A stretch of DNA of 11,898 nucleotides. It comes from Actinomycetota bacterium. Lineage in GTDB: Bacteria; Actinomycetota; Rubrobacteria; Rubrobacterales; Rubrobacteraceae. The position numbers and the translations under genes are program-made. The notes beneath the pieces are model-generated. The model saw only the letters and a program-made list of their open reading frames with translations. It did not search any database and was not told the origin of the DNA. How positions within the stretch are numbered: position 1 is the stretch's first letter; each line of letters begins with the position of its first letter. This document shows, piece by piece, positions 6,424-11,898 of this stretch. Location of the stretch: positions 1-11,898 of the forward strand of contig JAIVIG010000330.1 of NCBI GenBank assembly GCA_020200675.1, given 5' to 3'.

Positions 6424-7389
6424 ATGGCGGTTCGGTTCGGTGTGTTCGTCCCGCAGGGTTGGCGGATGGACCTGGTCGAGACAGAGGACCCCGTCGAGCA
6501 GTACGAGGCGATGACGCGGGTTGCAAAGGTCGCCGAGGAGAGCGGCGGGTTCGACTCGATCTGGGTCTACGATCACTTCCACACCGTCCCCAGGCCCGAG
6601 CACGAGACCACCTTCGAGTGCTGGACCACCAGCGCCGGCCTCGCCCGCGACACCGAGAGGATAAAGATCGGGCAGATGGTCACTTGCAACGGCTACCGCA
6701 ACCCGGCGCTCCTCGCCAAGATCGCCTCGACCGTCGACGTGATGAGCAACGGGCGGCTCCTCTTCGGCCTGGGCGCGGGCTGGTACGAGCACGAGTGGCG
6801 CGCCTACGGCTACGGCTTCCCCGAAGTGCCCGTGCGGATGCGGATGTTCCGGGAGGCATGCGAGATAGTCCACCGTATGTGGACCGAGGACGAGCCGGTC
6901 TTCGAAGGCGAGTTCTACACGATAGACCGGCCCATAAACGAGCCGAAGGGCGTGCAGAAGCCCCACCCATCTTTCTGGATCGGGGGCGGCGGCGAGAAGG
7001 TCACGCTGAGGCTGGTGGCCCGGTGGGCCGATGCATGCAACATCATCGGGGACGTGGACAAGTTACGCCACAAGTTCGACGTGCTGCGCGGGCACTGCGA
7101 CGACCTCGGGCGCGACTACGAGGAGATCACACGCTCCAACTCCGTCAACGTCTACCTCCTCGAAGAGGGCGAAGACCCCGAGAGCGCCACGGCCCTCGCC
7201 CGGGGCGGCATGAGCTACGACGAGTACTCCAGGCGGTTCATGGTCGGCACGGCCGAAGAAATCTCCGAACGCCTGCAGCCGCTGGTCGAGACCGGCGTTA
7301 CCTACTTCCAGGTCTACCTGCCCCGCGTCGCCTACGAGCCGCACATGGTCGAGCGCTTCGCCAGGGAGGTAATTCCCAACTTCTCGTAA
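6424..7389 (+). CDS. LLM-class (luciferase-like) F420-dependent oxidoreductase
   Basis: This is a 321-residue cytosolic TIM-barrel flavin/F420 oxidoreductase. The opening MAVRFGVFVPQGWRMDL is typical of a distinct LLM subgroup (the Rv1855c-like/TIGR03560 type, from memory). Further signatures are GFDSIWVYDHF (42-52), the strand IKIGQMVTCNGYRNPALLAKIASTVDVMSNGRLLFGLGAGWYEHEW (80-125) with the non-prolyl-cis-peptide/cofactor region, FEGEFYTIDRPINEPKGVQKPHPSFWIGGGGEKVTLRLVARWADACN (160-206), and a C-terminal GTAEEISERLQPLVETGV segment. Members transfer hydride between reduced deazaflavin F420 (or FMN) and diverse substrates; the substrate is not predictable. ATG 6424 is preceded by GGGAGG about 6 nt upstream, so the open frame back to 6277 is not part of the gene. 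It could share a transcript with the truncated upstream gene, and it ends with a good terminator. Confidence 0.92.
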   Translation: MAVRFGVFVPQGWRMDLVETEDPVEQYEAMTRVAKVAEESGGFDSIWVYDHFHTVPRPEHETTFECWTTSAGLARDTERIKIGQMVTCNGYRNPALLAKIASTVDVMSNGRLLFGLGAGWYEHEWRAYGYGFPEVPVRMRMFREACEIVHRMWTEDEPVFEGEFYTIDRPINEPKGVQKPHPSFWIGGGGEKVTLRLVARWADACNIIGDVDKLRHKFDVLRGHCDDLGRDYEEITRSNSVNVYLLEEGEDPESATALARGGMSYDEYSRRFMVGTAEEISERLQPLVETGVTYFQVYLPRVAYEPHMVERFAREVIPNFS

Positions 7390-7390
7390 T

Positions 7391-7415
7391 GAGCCCGGTC
7401 CGGGCGGGCTCCTTT
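7391..7415 (+). terminator. Intrinsic terminator after the LLM oxidoreductase
   Basis: GAGCCCG (7391-7397) pairs with CGGGCTC (7405-7411) across a 7-nt loop, one base after the TAA stop, and is followed by CCTTTGTCT. The stem is strong and the T-run short, as is common in GC-rich genomes. Confidence 0.65.
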
Positions 7416-7525
7416 GTCTACCGCTAGCCCAAACCAGCTCGGCTACGCCGTCGCGGTTTCCGAGCCGGGCTCCTGGACTGGGATAGCGGGGCCATGCCGG
7501 GGTTTTGGTCCCCATCACGTTCGTC

Positions 7526-7537
7526 TACAATGGAAAA
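7526..7537 (+). promoter_or_regulatory. -10 element of a leaderless promoter for the Gln-rich membrane protein
   Basis: TACAAT (7526-7531, five of six bases of the TATAAT consensus) lies exactly 6 nt before the ATG at 7538. Initiation 7 nt downstream of the -10 would put the first transcribed base on the A of the start codon. No Shine-Dalgarno is present (only GGAAAA). This spacing is the hallmark of leaderless mRNAs in actinobacteria. No convincing -35 is seen. Confidence 0.5.
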
Positions 7538-7846
7538 ATGGACGAGGAGCGCGGACGGCGAGCAAACGGGCGTGGCGGAGCTTCCGGGCTGGTAGTTGGC
7601 CTTCTGGTCGTGATAGTGTTCCTGCTGGTCCTGGTTCTGCTTACGCAGCTGGGTCTCTTCTCAGTCCTCTTCGGTGGATCCAACCAACAGCAGGCCCCGC
7701 AAAACCAACCCAACCAGGCATCCCCGCAGAACCAGCCCGATCAGCAGGGCCCGAAAGACCAACAACCCAAGCAGGAGAAGCAACAGGCCCCGAAGGACCA
7801 GCAGCCCAAGCAAGAGCAGCAAGACCAACAACAAAAACAGCAGTAA
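7538..7846 (+). CDS. Small one-TM protein with a Gln/Pro/Lys-rich repeat tail
   Basis: This is a 102-residue protein. A charged N-terminus (DEERGRRANGRGG, 2-14) precedes one long hydrophobic segment (about 17-45, LVVGLLVVIVFLLVLVLLTQLGLFSVLF). The positive-inside rule predicts an N-in/C-out topology. The external tail (49-102) is almost only Q, P, N, K, E, D and A. It contains two 9-residue units beginning PQNQP (54-62, 63-71), then two near-identical 13-residue units starting PKDQQPKQE (72-84 and 85-97). No enzymatic domain is present. A flexible spacer, wall-interacting tail or low-complexity adhesin is possible, but the function is unknown. ATG 7538 is chosen because a TACAAT -10 sits 6 nt upstream; an in-frame TTG at 7505 is less likely. 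It is flanked by a terminator upstream and the cupin gene downstream. Confidence 0.65.
   Translation: MDEERGRRANGRGGASGLVVGLLVVIVFLLVLVLLTQLGLFSVLFGGSNQQQAPQNQPNQASPQNQPDQQGPKDQQPKQEKQQAPKDQQPKQEQQDQQQKQQ
7751..7828 (+). repeat. Tandem 39-bp coding repeat (2 copies)
   Basis: Units 7751-7789 and 7790-7828 encode PKDQQPKQEKQQA and PKDQQPKQEQQDQ. They are in frame and differ mainly at synonymous or C-terminal positions. The synonymous differences (CAA/CAG, AAA/AAG) show the repeat is not a very recent exact duplication. Confidence 0.6.
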
Positions 7847-7974
7847 CGGCCGCGACCCCAGGGGCCGGTTCCTATCGGGGGGTCCGGTACTTCCCTTCTA
7901 TGGCGTTGCGGCAAGCCGGTCTCGAGGCTGTTCACGTTTCGTACTGCGCCGCCAATGTCGGACGACCGAACCGT

Positions 7975-8005
7975 AGCTGACAGCCAATTGCTGAAAGCTG
8001 ACTGC
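7975..8005 (+). repeat. Spaced AGCTGAC direct repeat upstream of the cupin gene
   Basis: AGCTGACAGC (7975-7984) and AGCTGACTGC (7996-8005) are 21 bp apart, two helical turns. A CAGC/GCTG dyad (7981-7984 with 7990-7993) lies between them. The second copy overlaps the spacer of the likely cupin promoter. It could be an operator or part of a dispersed repeat. Confidence 0.4.
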
Positions 8006-8018
8006 TAGTTTAAACTGC
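7990..8018 (+). promoter_or_regulatory. Likely promoter of the cupin gene
   Basis: TTGCTG and TAAACT are separated by 17 nt, ending about 9 nt before ATG 8025. With initiation about 7 nt downstream the leader would be only a few bases. The sequence before the ATG is C-rich with no Shine-Dalgarno, which is consistent with (near-)leaderless translation. Confidence 0.4.
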
Positions 8019-8024
8019 CCCCGC

Positions 8025-8405
8025 ATGAGCGAGGAGATGTATTCGGGCGGTAGGCCACCTTCGGTAAGGGTAGAGAAGCCCTGGGGCAGGTTCGAGCAGT
8101 ACACCCACAATCTCCCCAGCACGGTCAAGATCATCACCGTCGATCCTGGCGGCCTTCTCTCCAGCCAGTACCATTACCGCCGCGACGAGCTTTGGGTCGT
8201 GCTGGACCCCGGCGCGCAGGTCGAGCTCGGCGACGATGTCTTGCACCCCGCCCCCGGAGAGAAGCTCTACATCCCGAGAGAGACGGTCCACAGGCTCTCC
8301 TGCGTTGGCGAACAGCCGGTGAGGATCCTTGAGGTCTCCTTCGGCGAGTTCGACGAGAACGACATCGTCCGCTTGGAAGACGTCTACGGCCGCATAGGGC
8401 CGTAG
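8025..8405 (+). CDS. Mannose-6-phosphate isomerase type II-like cupin
   Basis: This 126-residue single-domain protein matches the C-terminal cupin of bifunctional ManC/type II phosphomannose isomerases: VEKPWGRFEQY (16-26), PGGLLSSQYHYRRDELWVVL (41-60) with metal ligands Gln48, His50 and Glu55, then GEKLYIPRETVHRLSC with His89, and the closing EVSFGEFDENDIVRLEDVYGR (103-123). Known members interconvert fructose-6-phosphate and mannose-6-phosphate for GDP-mannose and glycan synthesis. Stand-alone cupins of this family are common and their activity is often untested. The nucleotidyltransferase half found in ManC is absent and is not in the window. The start ATG 8025 lacks a Shine-Dalgarno but has a promoter just upstream. 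A paired hairpin follows the stop. Confidence 0.87.
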   Translation: MSEEMYSGGRPPSVRVEKPWGRFEQYTHNLPSTVKIITVDPGGLLSSQYHYRRDELWVVLDPGAQVELGDDVLHPAPGEKLYIPRETVHRLSCVGEQPVRILEVSFGEFDENDIVRLEDVYGRIGP

Positions 8406-8416
8406 AGAAGTAGGCC

Positions 8417-8551
8417 GTGAAGCTGACGGGTATCGCCTCCGGCCTGGCGGTTGACCCGTCTTCGTGTACCGGCCGCGAGCCGCTTCCGGATGAGCTCTCC
8501 CCCTTCGCAGGCGCCGCCGGTGTTACCCAGAATCAAGAAGCTGCTGGGTGA
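8417..8551 (+). CDS. Possible 44-codon mini-ORF overlapping the next start (GTGA)
   Basis: GTG 8417 opens a frame whose TGA (8549-8551) overlaps the GTG start at 8548 in a GTGA arrangement, the classic layout for coupled translation. The predicted peptide has no recognisable motif, and its start has only weak upstream purines. It also contains the terminator-like hairpin 8425-8460, which argues against it. Coding status is doubtful. Confidence 0.2.
   Translation: MKLTGIASGLAVDPSSCTGREPLPDELSPFAGAAGVTQNQEAAG
8425..8460 (+). terminator. Two-step hairpin after the cupin gene
   Basis: GACGGGT (8425-8431) pairs with ACCCGTC (8454-8460). Inside it CGCC (8434-8437) pairs with GGCG (8446-8449). It starts 20 nt after the cupin stop and is followed by TTCGTGT, so the T-tract is weak. 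It probably separates the cupin transcript from the DUF4097 pair or acts as an attenuator in the leader of the latter. Confidence 0.5.
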
Positions 8552-9453
8552 GCTTTAGACCGGAGAATGGGGAGCGTGGCGGAGAGGCCGACGGTCCTCC
8601 CGACGAGCGGCCCCCAGAGCCGACGAGGGAGCCGACGGAAAGGAGGCGCGGACGGCCCGCCTTTCGTCCGGGGCTCGTGCCCGTCGTCGCCGGACTTCTG
8701 TTGTTGGTGTTGTTGATCGGCCTGGTCCTTCTGTTGTTCTCGTACGGGGATAGTGCCGGCGGCACGAGCATCTTCGAGGACTCGATCGAGACGGGGCCGG
8801 AGCCGGTGGTGCGCCTGACGAACGGGCCGGGCCGGGTGAGTATCGAGGGCGCCGAGGGGCTGGAGAACGTGGAGATCAGCGCGAAGAGGTACGCCCGCGG
8901 CCGCAACACCGCCGCCGCCAAGGAGAACGCCGCTGACGTGCCGGTGGAGGCATCGTCCGGCGAGGGCTCGACTCTGGAGATCTCCTCGGACGGGGGCGGC
9001 GGGACCGGCGTCGACTACGCCCTCAGGGTCCCGCCCGGGACCGTCGTCGAGGTCGAGTCCGAGGCGGGGGACGTGGAGATCTCCGACCTGGATAACAACG
9101 CGACGGTGCGCGCCGAGAGCGGGGACGTCTCCGTGGAGGACGTCCGAGGCTCCATCGTCATCGAAGCGCCCCGAGGAGACGTGACGGTCGAGTCCGTGAG
9201 CACCGAGACCGGTAACGCCGAGATCACCGTCGGCTCCGGCGACCTCGAGATCGAGAACCTCGTCGTGGGCATCCTGGAAGCGCGCGTCGAGTCGGGCGAC
9301 GCCACCCTGCTGGGACGCTTCTCGGGCAGCGGCCTCGTCCTTGTGGAGACGGGCAGCATAAACGTCCGGCTTCCCTCCGAAGACACCAACGACCTGACCC
9401 TCGAAACTCGCGTGGGCGAGGTCGTGCGCGAAGACGAGCAGGGCTCGGAGTAA
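8548..9453 (+). CDS. Membrane-anchored DUF4097-like beta-repeat protein
   Basis: This is a 301-residue protein. The N-terminal 40 residues are Pro/Glu/Arg-rich and probably cytosolic. One transmembrane helix follows (about 43-66, LVPVVAGLLLLVLLIGLVLLLF). The rest is an exported domain of short beta-strands with repeated Gly-Asp turns: VEVESEAGDVEISDL, ATVRAESGDVSVEDVRGSIVIEAPRGDVTVESV, GNAEITVGSGDLEIENL and ARVESGDATLLG. This periodicity is the signature of DUF4097-type putative adhesin/beta-solenoid domains, often linked to envelope-stress gene sets; no enzymatic role is known. Nothing covalently anchoring it to the wall is visible. The GTG 8548 start has no Shine-Dalgarno and overlaps the stop of a possible mini-ORF. 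A 6-nt gap to the Yip1 gene indicates an operon. Confidence 0.75.
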   Translation: MSFRPENGERGGEADGPPDERPPEPTREPTERRRGRPAFRPGLVPVVAGLLLLVLLIGLVLLLFSYGDSAGGTSIFEDSIETGPEPVVRLTNGPGRVSIEGAEGLENVEISAKRYARGRNTAAAKENAADVPVEASSGEGSTLEISSDGGGGTGVDYALRVPPGTVVEVESEAGDVEISDLDNNATVRAESGDVSVEDVRGSIVIEAPRGDVTVESVSTETGNAEITVGSGDLEIENLVVGILEARVESGDATLLGRFSGSGLVLVETGSINVRLPSEDTNDLTLETRVGEVVREDEQGSE

Positions 9454-9459
9454 AGCCGG

Positions 9460-10023
9460 GTGCTACGAAGGGGGACGCGCCAGGGCGAACCGTCAGGCTA
9501 CCAATCGCCGGAGGGCTTCTGGGACGTCGTGCGCGGGGTCTGGCTCGCGCCGGGGAGGTTCTTCGGGAGGCTCGACCCGGAGGGCGGCCTGGTGAGGCCG
9601 GCCCTCTTCGCCTCGTTCGTTCTGTACCTGAACCTTATCTGCGACGAGCTCCTGCGGGCCGTCTGGCGGCTCGAGTTCAACTACGGCTTTCTGTACGCGG
9701 CGCTCCCGGGCCTCGCCGTGGCGCTCGTGCTGGGCCCCCTGCTCGTCGCGGGGCTCTCTGCGCTCGTCCTCACCGTCCTCGACGGCGCCCCTTCGAGGCG
9801 CAAGTTCGTGCCTATATTCCGCGCCCTGGGCTACGCGACGGCAATAGGGTTGGTGCTCTGGATCCCCTACGCCCCCTTCGTGGCGCTCCCGTACGGCCTC
9901 TACGTCGCCACCGCCGCCGTCAAAGAGGCGCTGGTAATAAGCTGGAGACGAGCCGCCGTCGCCGCCCTCGTACCTCTAGGCGCCGTGCTGCTCATAGTCC
10001 TCCTCCGGCGTCGTTGCTGGTGA
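9460..10023 (+). CDS. Yip1-domain-like polytopic membrane protein
   Basis: This 187-residue protein opens with GFWDVVRGVWLAPGRFFGRLDPEGGLVRPALFASFV (19-53), the W-x(7)-P-x2-FF arrangement of bacterial Yip1/DUF1282-type proteins. Hydrophobic helices follow at about 47-62, 77-107, 124-155 and 165-182. The role of bacterial Yip1 proteins is not established; membrane organisation or transport has been suggested. GTG 9460 is 6 nt after the DUF4097 stop with no clear Shine-Dalgarno, so translational coupling is likely. The terminal residues RRRCW and the stop lie inside the 3' end of the convergent M20 gene (32-bp overlap), as if the gene acquired its stop from the neighbour at a junction. Confidence 0.68.
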   Translation: MLRRGTRQGEPSGYQSPEGFWDVVRGVWLAPGRFFGRLDPEGGLVRPALFASFVLYLNLICDELLRAVWRLEFNYGFLYAALPGLAVALVLGPLLVAGLSALVLTVLDGAPSRRKFVPIFRALGYATAIGLVLWIPYAPFVALPYGLYVATAAVKEALVISWRRAAVAALVPLGAVLLIVLLRRRCW

Positions 10024-10942
10024 CGGGGTATGAGAAGCGGTAGTCGAGCTCGATGTCGCCGCGCATGCCTGTGGCCACGCCGCGAGCGAGTTCCTCGATG
10101 CGCTTTGGGAACCTGTCGCGTAGATCCGCGTCGAAGGTGCGGACGGTACCGCCCAGGCGCGCCGTCTCGGGGATGATATTGAAGGCGGTACCGGCCCCGA
10201 TCTCCCCGACCGTCAAGACCGCGGGCTGGACCGGGTCGACCTCCCTGGAGACGATAGTCTGGAGCGCCGTCACGACCTGGGCTGCGATGGCGACCGCGTC
10301 GGCGGCCAGGTGCGGCATGGCGCCGTGTCCGCCCGAGCCCCTGACCGTCATCTCGAAAGCGTCGGCGGCGGCCATTATGGGGCCGGCCTTCGTCGCCGCG
10401 GTCCCGAACGTCAGCCCCGGCCACAGGTGCAGCGCGAAGATCGAACCGACTCCCTCGGCGACCCCCTCCTCAACCATCACCCGGCCCCCGGCCTGGCCCT
10501 CTTCGGCGGGCTGGAAGACGAACTTGACGGTCCCGTTCAGCCGCTCGCGCAGGTGACCCTGAGAGAGGGCGCGGGCGGCGCCGACGAGCATGCTCGTGTG
10601 GCCGTCGTGACCACAAGCGTGCATCTTGCCGTCCGTCTCCGAGGCGAACGGCAGGTCCGTCTCCTCGTGGATCGGCAGGGCGTCCATGTCGGCCCTGAGG
10701 GCCACCATAGGGCCGTCGCCTCCCTCGCCCTTCAAGGTCGCGACCACGCCGTTCTCGGCGACGCCGGTCTGAACCTCCAACGGCAGACCGTCGAGCGCGT
10801 CCAGAACCTTCTCGGCGGTCTTCTCCGTGTCGAAGCCGAGTTCGGGTTCTCTGTGGATGTCGCGCCTCAAGGAGACTATGTCCTCGCCGAAGCTATCCCG
10901 AACTTCCTCCGCGAGGCCGCTAAAACTTTGGGTCACGTCCAC
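9992..10942 (-). CDS. M20D-type amidohydrolase, C-terminally truncated
   Basis: The 316 residues match N-acyl-amino-acid/IAA-amino-acid/hippurate-type amidohydrolases: LRRDIHREPELGF (25-37), VALRADMDALPIHEET (80-95), HACGHDGHTSMLVGAA (108-123) with metal ligands Cys110 and His112, FVFQPAEEGQAGG (141-153) with Glu147/148, and ALHLWPGLTFG (170-180) with His172. A complete lid domain follows, with GSGGHGAMPHLAADAV (203-217) and VGEIGAGTAFNIIPETARLGGTVRTF (245-270). Normal members are about 380-400 residues and end with a GGEDFxYF segment and a final metal-binding His. Here the reading frame stops just after YPVTSND at 311, followed by AGGGL. Loss of the last 70-80 residues removes part of the catalytic domain, so the protein is probably inactive. 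GTG 10942 is well supported by GAGAGGAG 5 nt upstream. Confidence 0.8.
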   Translation of the reverse strand: MDVTQSFSGLAEEVRDSFGEDIVSLRRDIHREPELGFDTEKTAEKVLDALDGLPLEVQTGVAENGVVATLKGEGGDGPMVALRADMDALPIHEETDLPFASETDGKMHACGHDGHTSMLVGAARALSQGHLRERLNGTVKFVFQPAEEGQAGGRVMVEEGVAEGVGSIFALHLWPGLTFGTAATKAGPIMAAADAFEMTVRGSGGHGAMPHLAADAVAIAAQVVTALQTIVSREVDPVQPAVLTVGEIGAGTAFNIIPETARLGGTVRTFDADLRDRFPKRIEELARGVATGMRGDIELDYRFSYPVTSNDAGGGL

Positions 10943-10974
10943 GACGTCTCCTCTCCGCTGTCAAGTTGCTGTTA

Positions 10975-10991
10975 ACCGCTATTCTAGCGGT
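10975..10991 (-). terminator. Compact hairpin between the DUF2231-like and M20 genes
   Basis: ACCGCTA (10975-10981) and TAGCGGT (10985-10991) form a 7-bp perfect dyad with a 3-nt loop, 10 nt after the DUF2231-like stop on the minus strand. Only TTAAC follows, so it may be a weak terminator or a transcript-end hairpin. It could also be an operator for the M20 gene, whose start is 33 bp away. Confidence 0.4.
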
Positions 10992-11000
10992 CGCGCCTCT

Positions 11001-11459
11001 CTAACGGGTGACGCCCTTGACCCCAATGCCGTATTCGGAGAGGAGGTTTCCGCCGAGAAAGCCCGTGACGCCGAGAACCACCACCCCCAGCAGGATCAGC
11101 GCCAAATACACCGGGTTCCCTCCGACGTCCGAGCCGCGCCTCAAGGAACGCCAGCGCCAGGCCGTGAGGGCGGCGAAGAGGGTCGTCGTGGCGAAGGCCA
11201 GGTACTGGTGAACCTCCATGGCCGAGAGCAGGTACGGGTCGTCCTCGTAGGCCAGGTGCGCCAGGAGCCCCGAGACGGTCGCCGCGATCGCCCCCAGCGT
11301 CCCGAGCACGAGCAGGAGCCACGCGCTGGAACGCAGGTTCGGTCTCTTCCGGGCGACGAAGTCCAGGCCGGCGCTCACGAAGAGTAGCGCGATCGGGAAG
11401 TGGTTGAAAGCCCCGTGCAGGTGGTTCATCAGGTTCTCGAAGTCGAAGAAGTCGCCCAC
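11001..11459 (-). CDS. DUF2231-like four-helix membrane protein
   Basis: This 152-residue protein has four hydrophobic segments (about 20-35, 47-67, 85-102, 117-138). The N-terminal signature NHLHGAFNHFPIALL (12-26) carries His13, His15 and His20, with EVHQYLAFAT (82-91) adding His84 in the third helix. The C-terminus GFLGGNLLSEYGIGVKGVTR is characteristic of the DUF2231/predicted-membrane-protein family. The conserved intramembrane histidines suggest heme or metal binding, but that is inference; no function is established. The GTG start at 11459 has the purine-rich GAGGGGAGAGG about 5 nt upstream. It reads in the same direction as the M20 gene downstream and the small membrane protein upstream, with gaps of 58 and 81 bp and a hairpin in the first gap, so transcript sharing is uncertain. 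Confidence 0.78.
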   Translation of the reverse strand: MGDFFDFENLMNHLHGAFNHFPIALLFVSAGLDFVARKRPNLRSSAWLLLVLGTLGAIAATVSGLLAHLAYEDDPYLLSAMEVHQYLAFATTTLFAALTAWRWRSLRRGSDVGGNPVYLALILLGVVVLGVTGFLGGNLLSEYGIGVKGVTR

Positions 11460-11540
11460 CGCCGCCTCTCCCCTCTGGGTACGTACGCAATAGAGTGTAC
11501 ATCGGGGTCACGCTCGACATTGCACCAGAGGAATAGTTGC

Positions 11541-11792
11541 TCAGTACGCCTTCCGTCGAAACAGCCACAGGGCGACAAGCAGCGGTAGCGTGGCGGCGAT
11601 CAGGCAGACGAGGAAGTTCGTGGTCGGGAGCTTGGCGTCAAAGTACGCGGCTTGGCTGGACCAGTACAAGGATAAGGACAGGGTCTCCTGAAGTCCAAGA
11701 TCGATTCTACTGTCTGCTCTCGTAGGAGCCCCTTCCAGACGGACGATCTGCTGAACGACAAGAGTCGGAAGGGCGGTTACTGATCTCTGCAT
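11541..11792 (-). CDS. Unrecognised small membrane protein or remnant
   Basis: ATG 11792 opens an 83-codon frame ending in a hydrophobic helix (59-78, NFLVCLIAATLPLLVALWLF) and a basic RRKAY tail, which is plausible for a C-terminally anchored or polytopic protein's last helix. The same frame stays open upstream for 33 more codons without any start codon, until a TAG at 11892-11894 near the window edge. A GAGG lies about 10 nt before the ATG, a poor ribosome site. Base composition appears less GC-rich than in the neighbouring genes. I recognise no family. It could be the C-terminal fragment of a longer gene broken by the upstream stop, a horizontally acquired remnant, or a small intact gene. 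Confidence 0.4.
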   Translation of the reverse strand: MQRSVTALPTLVVQQIVRLEGAPTRADSRIDLGLQETLSLSLYWSSQAAYFDAKLPTTNFLVCLIAATLPLLVALWLFRRKAY

Positions 11793-11898
11793 AAAGAAGC
11801 GAACCTCGGGTAATGAACTGGCATGAGTGATTCCATCGATAGCTCCAAAGCCACCGATTGGCGCGAAGGTCGCCGTCTTCGAGCCTTCGAGCTAAAGC

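Noticed and set aside
7414..7980. 188-codon plus-strand open frame over the Gln-rich protein
   Set aside because: The translation is a Pro/Ala/Thr-rich shifted reading of the CAG/CCC-rich repeat tract. The TM helix and repeats make sense only in the 7538-7846 frame.
10962..10967. Perfect TTGACA (minus strand) upstream of the M20 gene as a -35 box
   Set aside because: The matching -10 would fall at or beyond the GTG start codon, downstream of a strong ribosome site, so it cannot drive this gene as annotated.

Overview
The window is GC-rich throughout. It combines GTG starts, likely leaderless genes, an F420-type luciferase-like oxidoreductase, a PduO-like cobalamin adenosyltransferase relative, a DUF4097-type protein and many densely packed two-gene units. 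This suits a high-GC actinobacterium; a Rubrobacter-like lineage is my best guess from overall style, not from any marker gene. I see no rRNA, tRNA, CRISPR array, transposase or integrase.

Left part (1-2604): a choline/ethanolamine-kinase-like gene runs off the left edge on the minus strand. It is preceded by four 7-mers spaced exactly 11 bp apart, which look like a PhoB/PhoP-type operator. Next comes a class I methyltransferase (minus). A divergent intergenic region with two inverted repeats then leads to a xylose-isomerase-like TIM-barrel protein (plus).

Middle (2605-5980): the non-coding gap 2605-2866 is unusually rich in complementary arms and can be drawn as a compact multi-branched RNA on the plus strand. 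A minus-strand pair follows: a single-module CDC48-like AAA ATPase with an unusual cysteine-containing N-terminal region, then a soluble double-PAS histidine kinase. No response regulator is visible.

Right-middle (5981-8405): a PduO-type adenosyltransferase-like gene lacks the usual C-terminal third. It is followed by an LLM-class oxidoreductase with a good terminator, a one-TM protein with a Gln/Pro/Lys-rich repeat tail (probably leaderless), and a mannose-6-phosphate-isomerase-type cupin (probably near-leaderless).

Right part (8406-11898): a terminator-like hairpin, then a closely spaced pair made of a membrane-anchored DUF4097-like protein and a Yip1-domain membrane protein. The latter runs tail-to-tail into an M20 amidohydrolase whose C-terminal metal-binding part is missing. 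A DUF2231-like membrane protein and an unrecognised membrane protein or remnant close the window on the minus strand. The strongest leads are the 11-bp phased operator, the candidate structured RNA, the Cys-rich AAA/kinase pair, and the two independently truncated enzymes.
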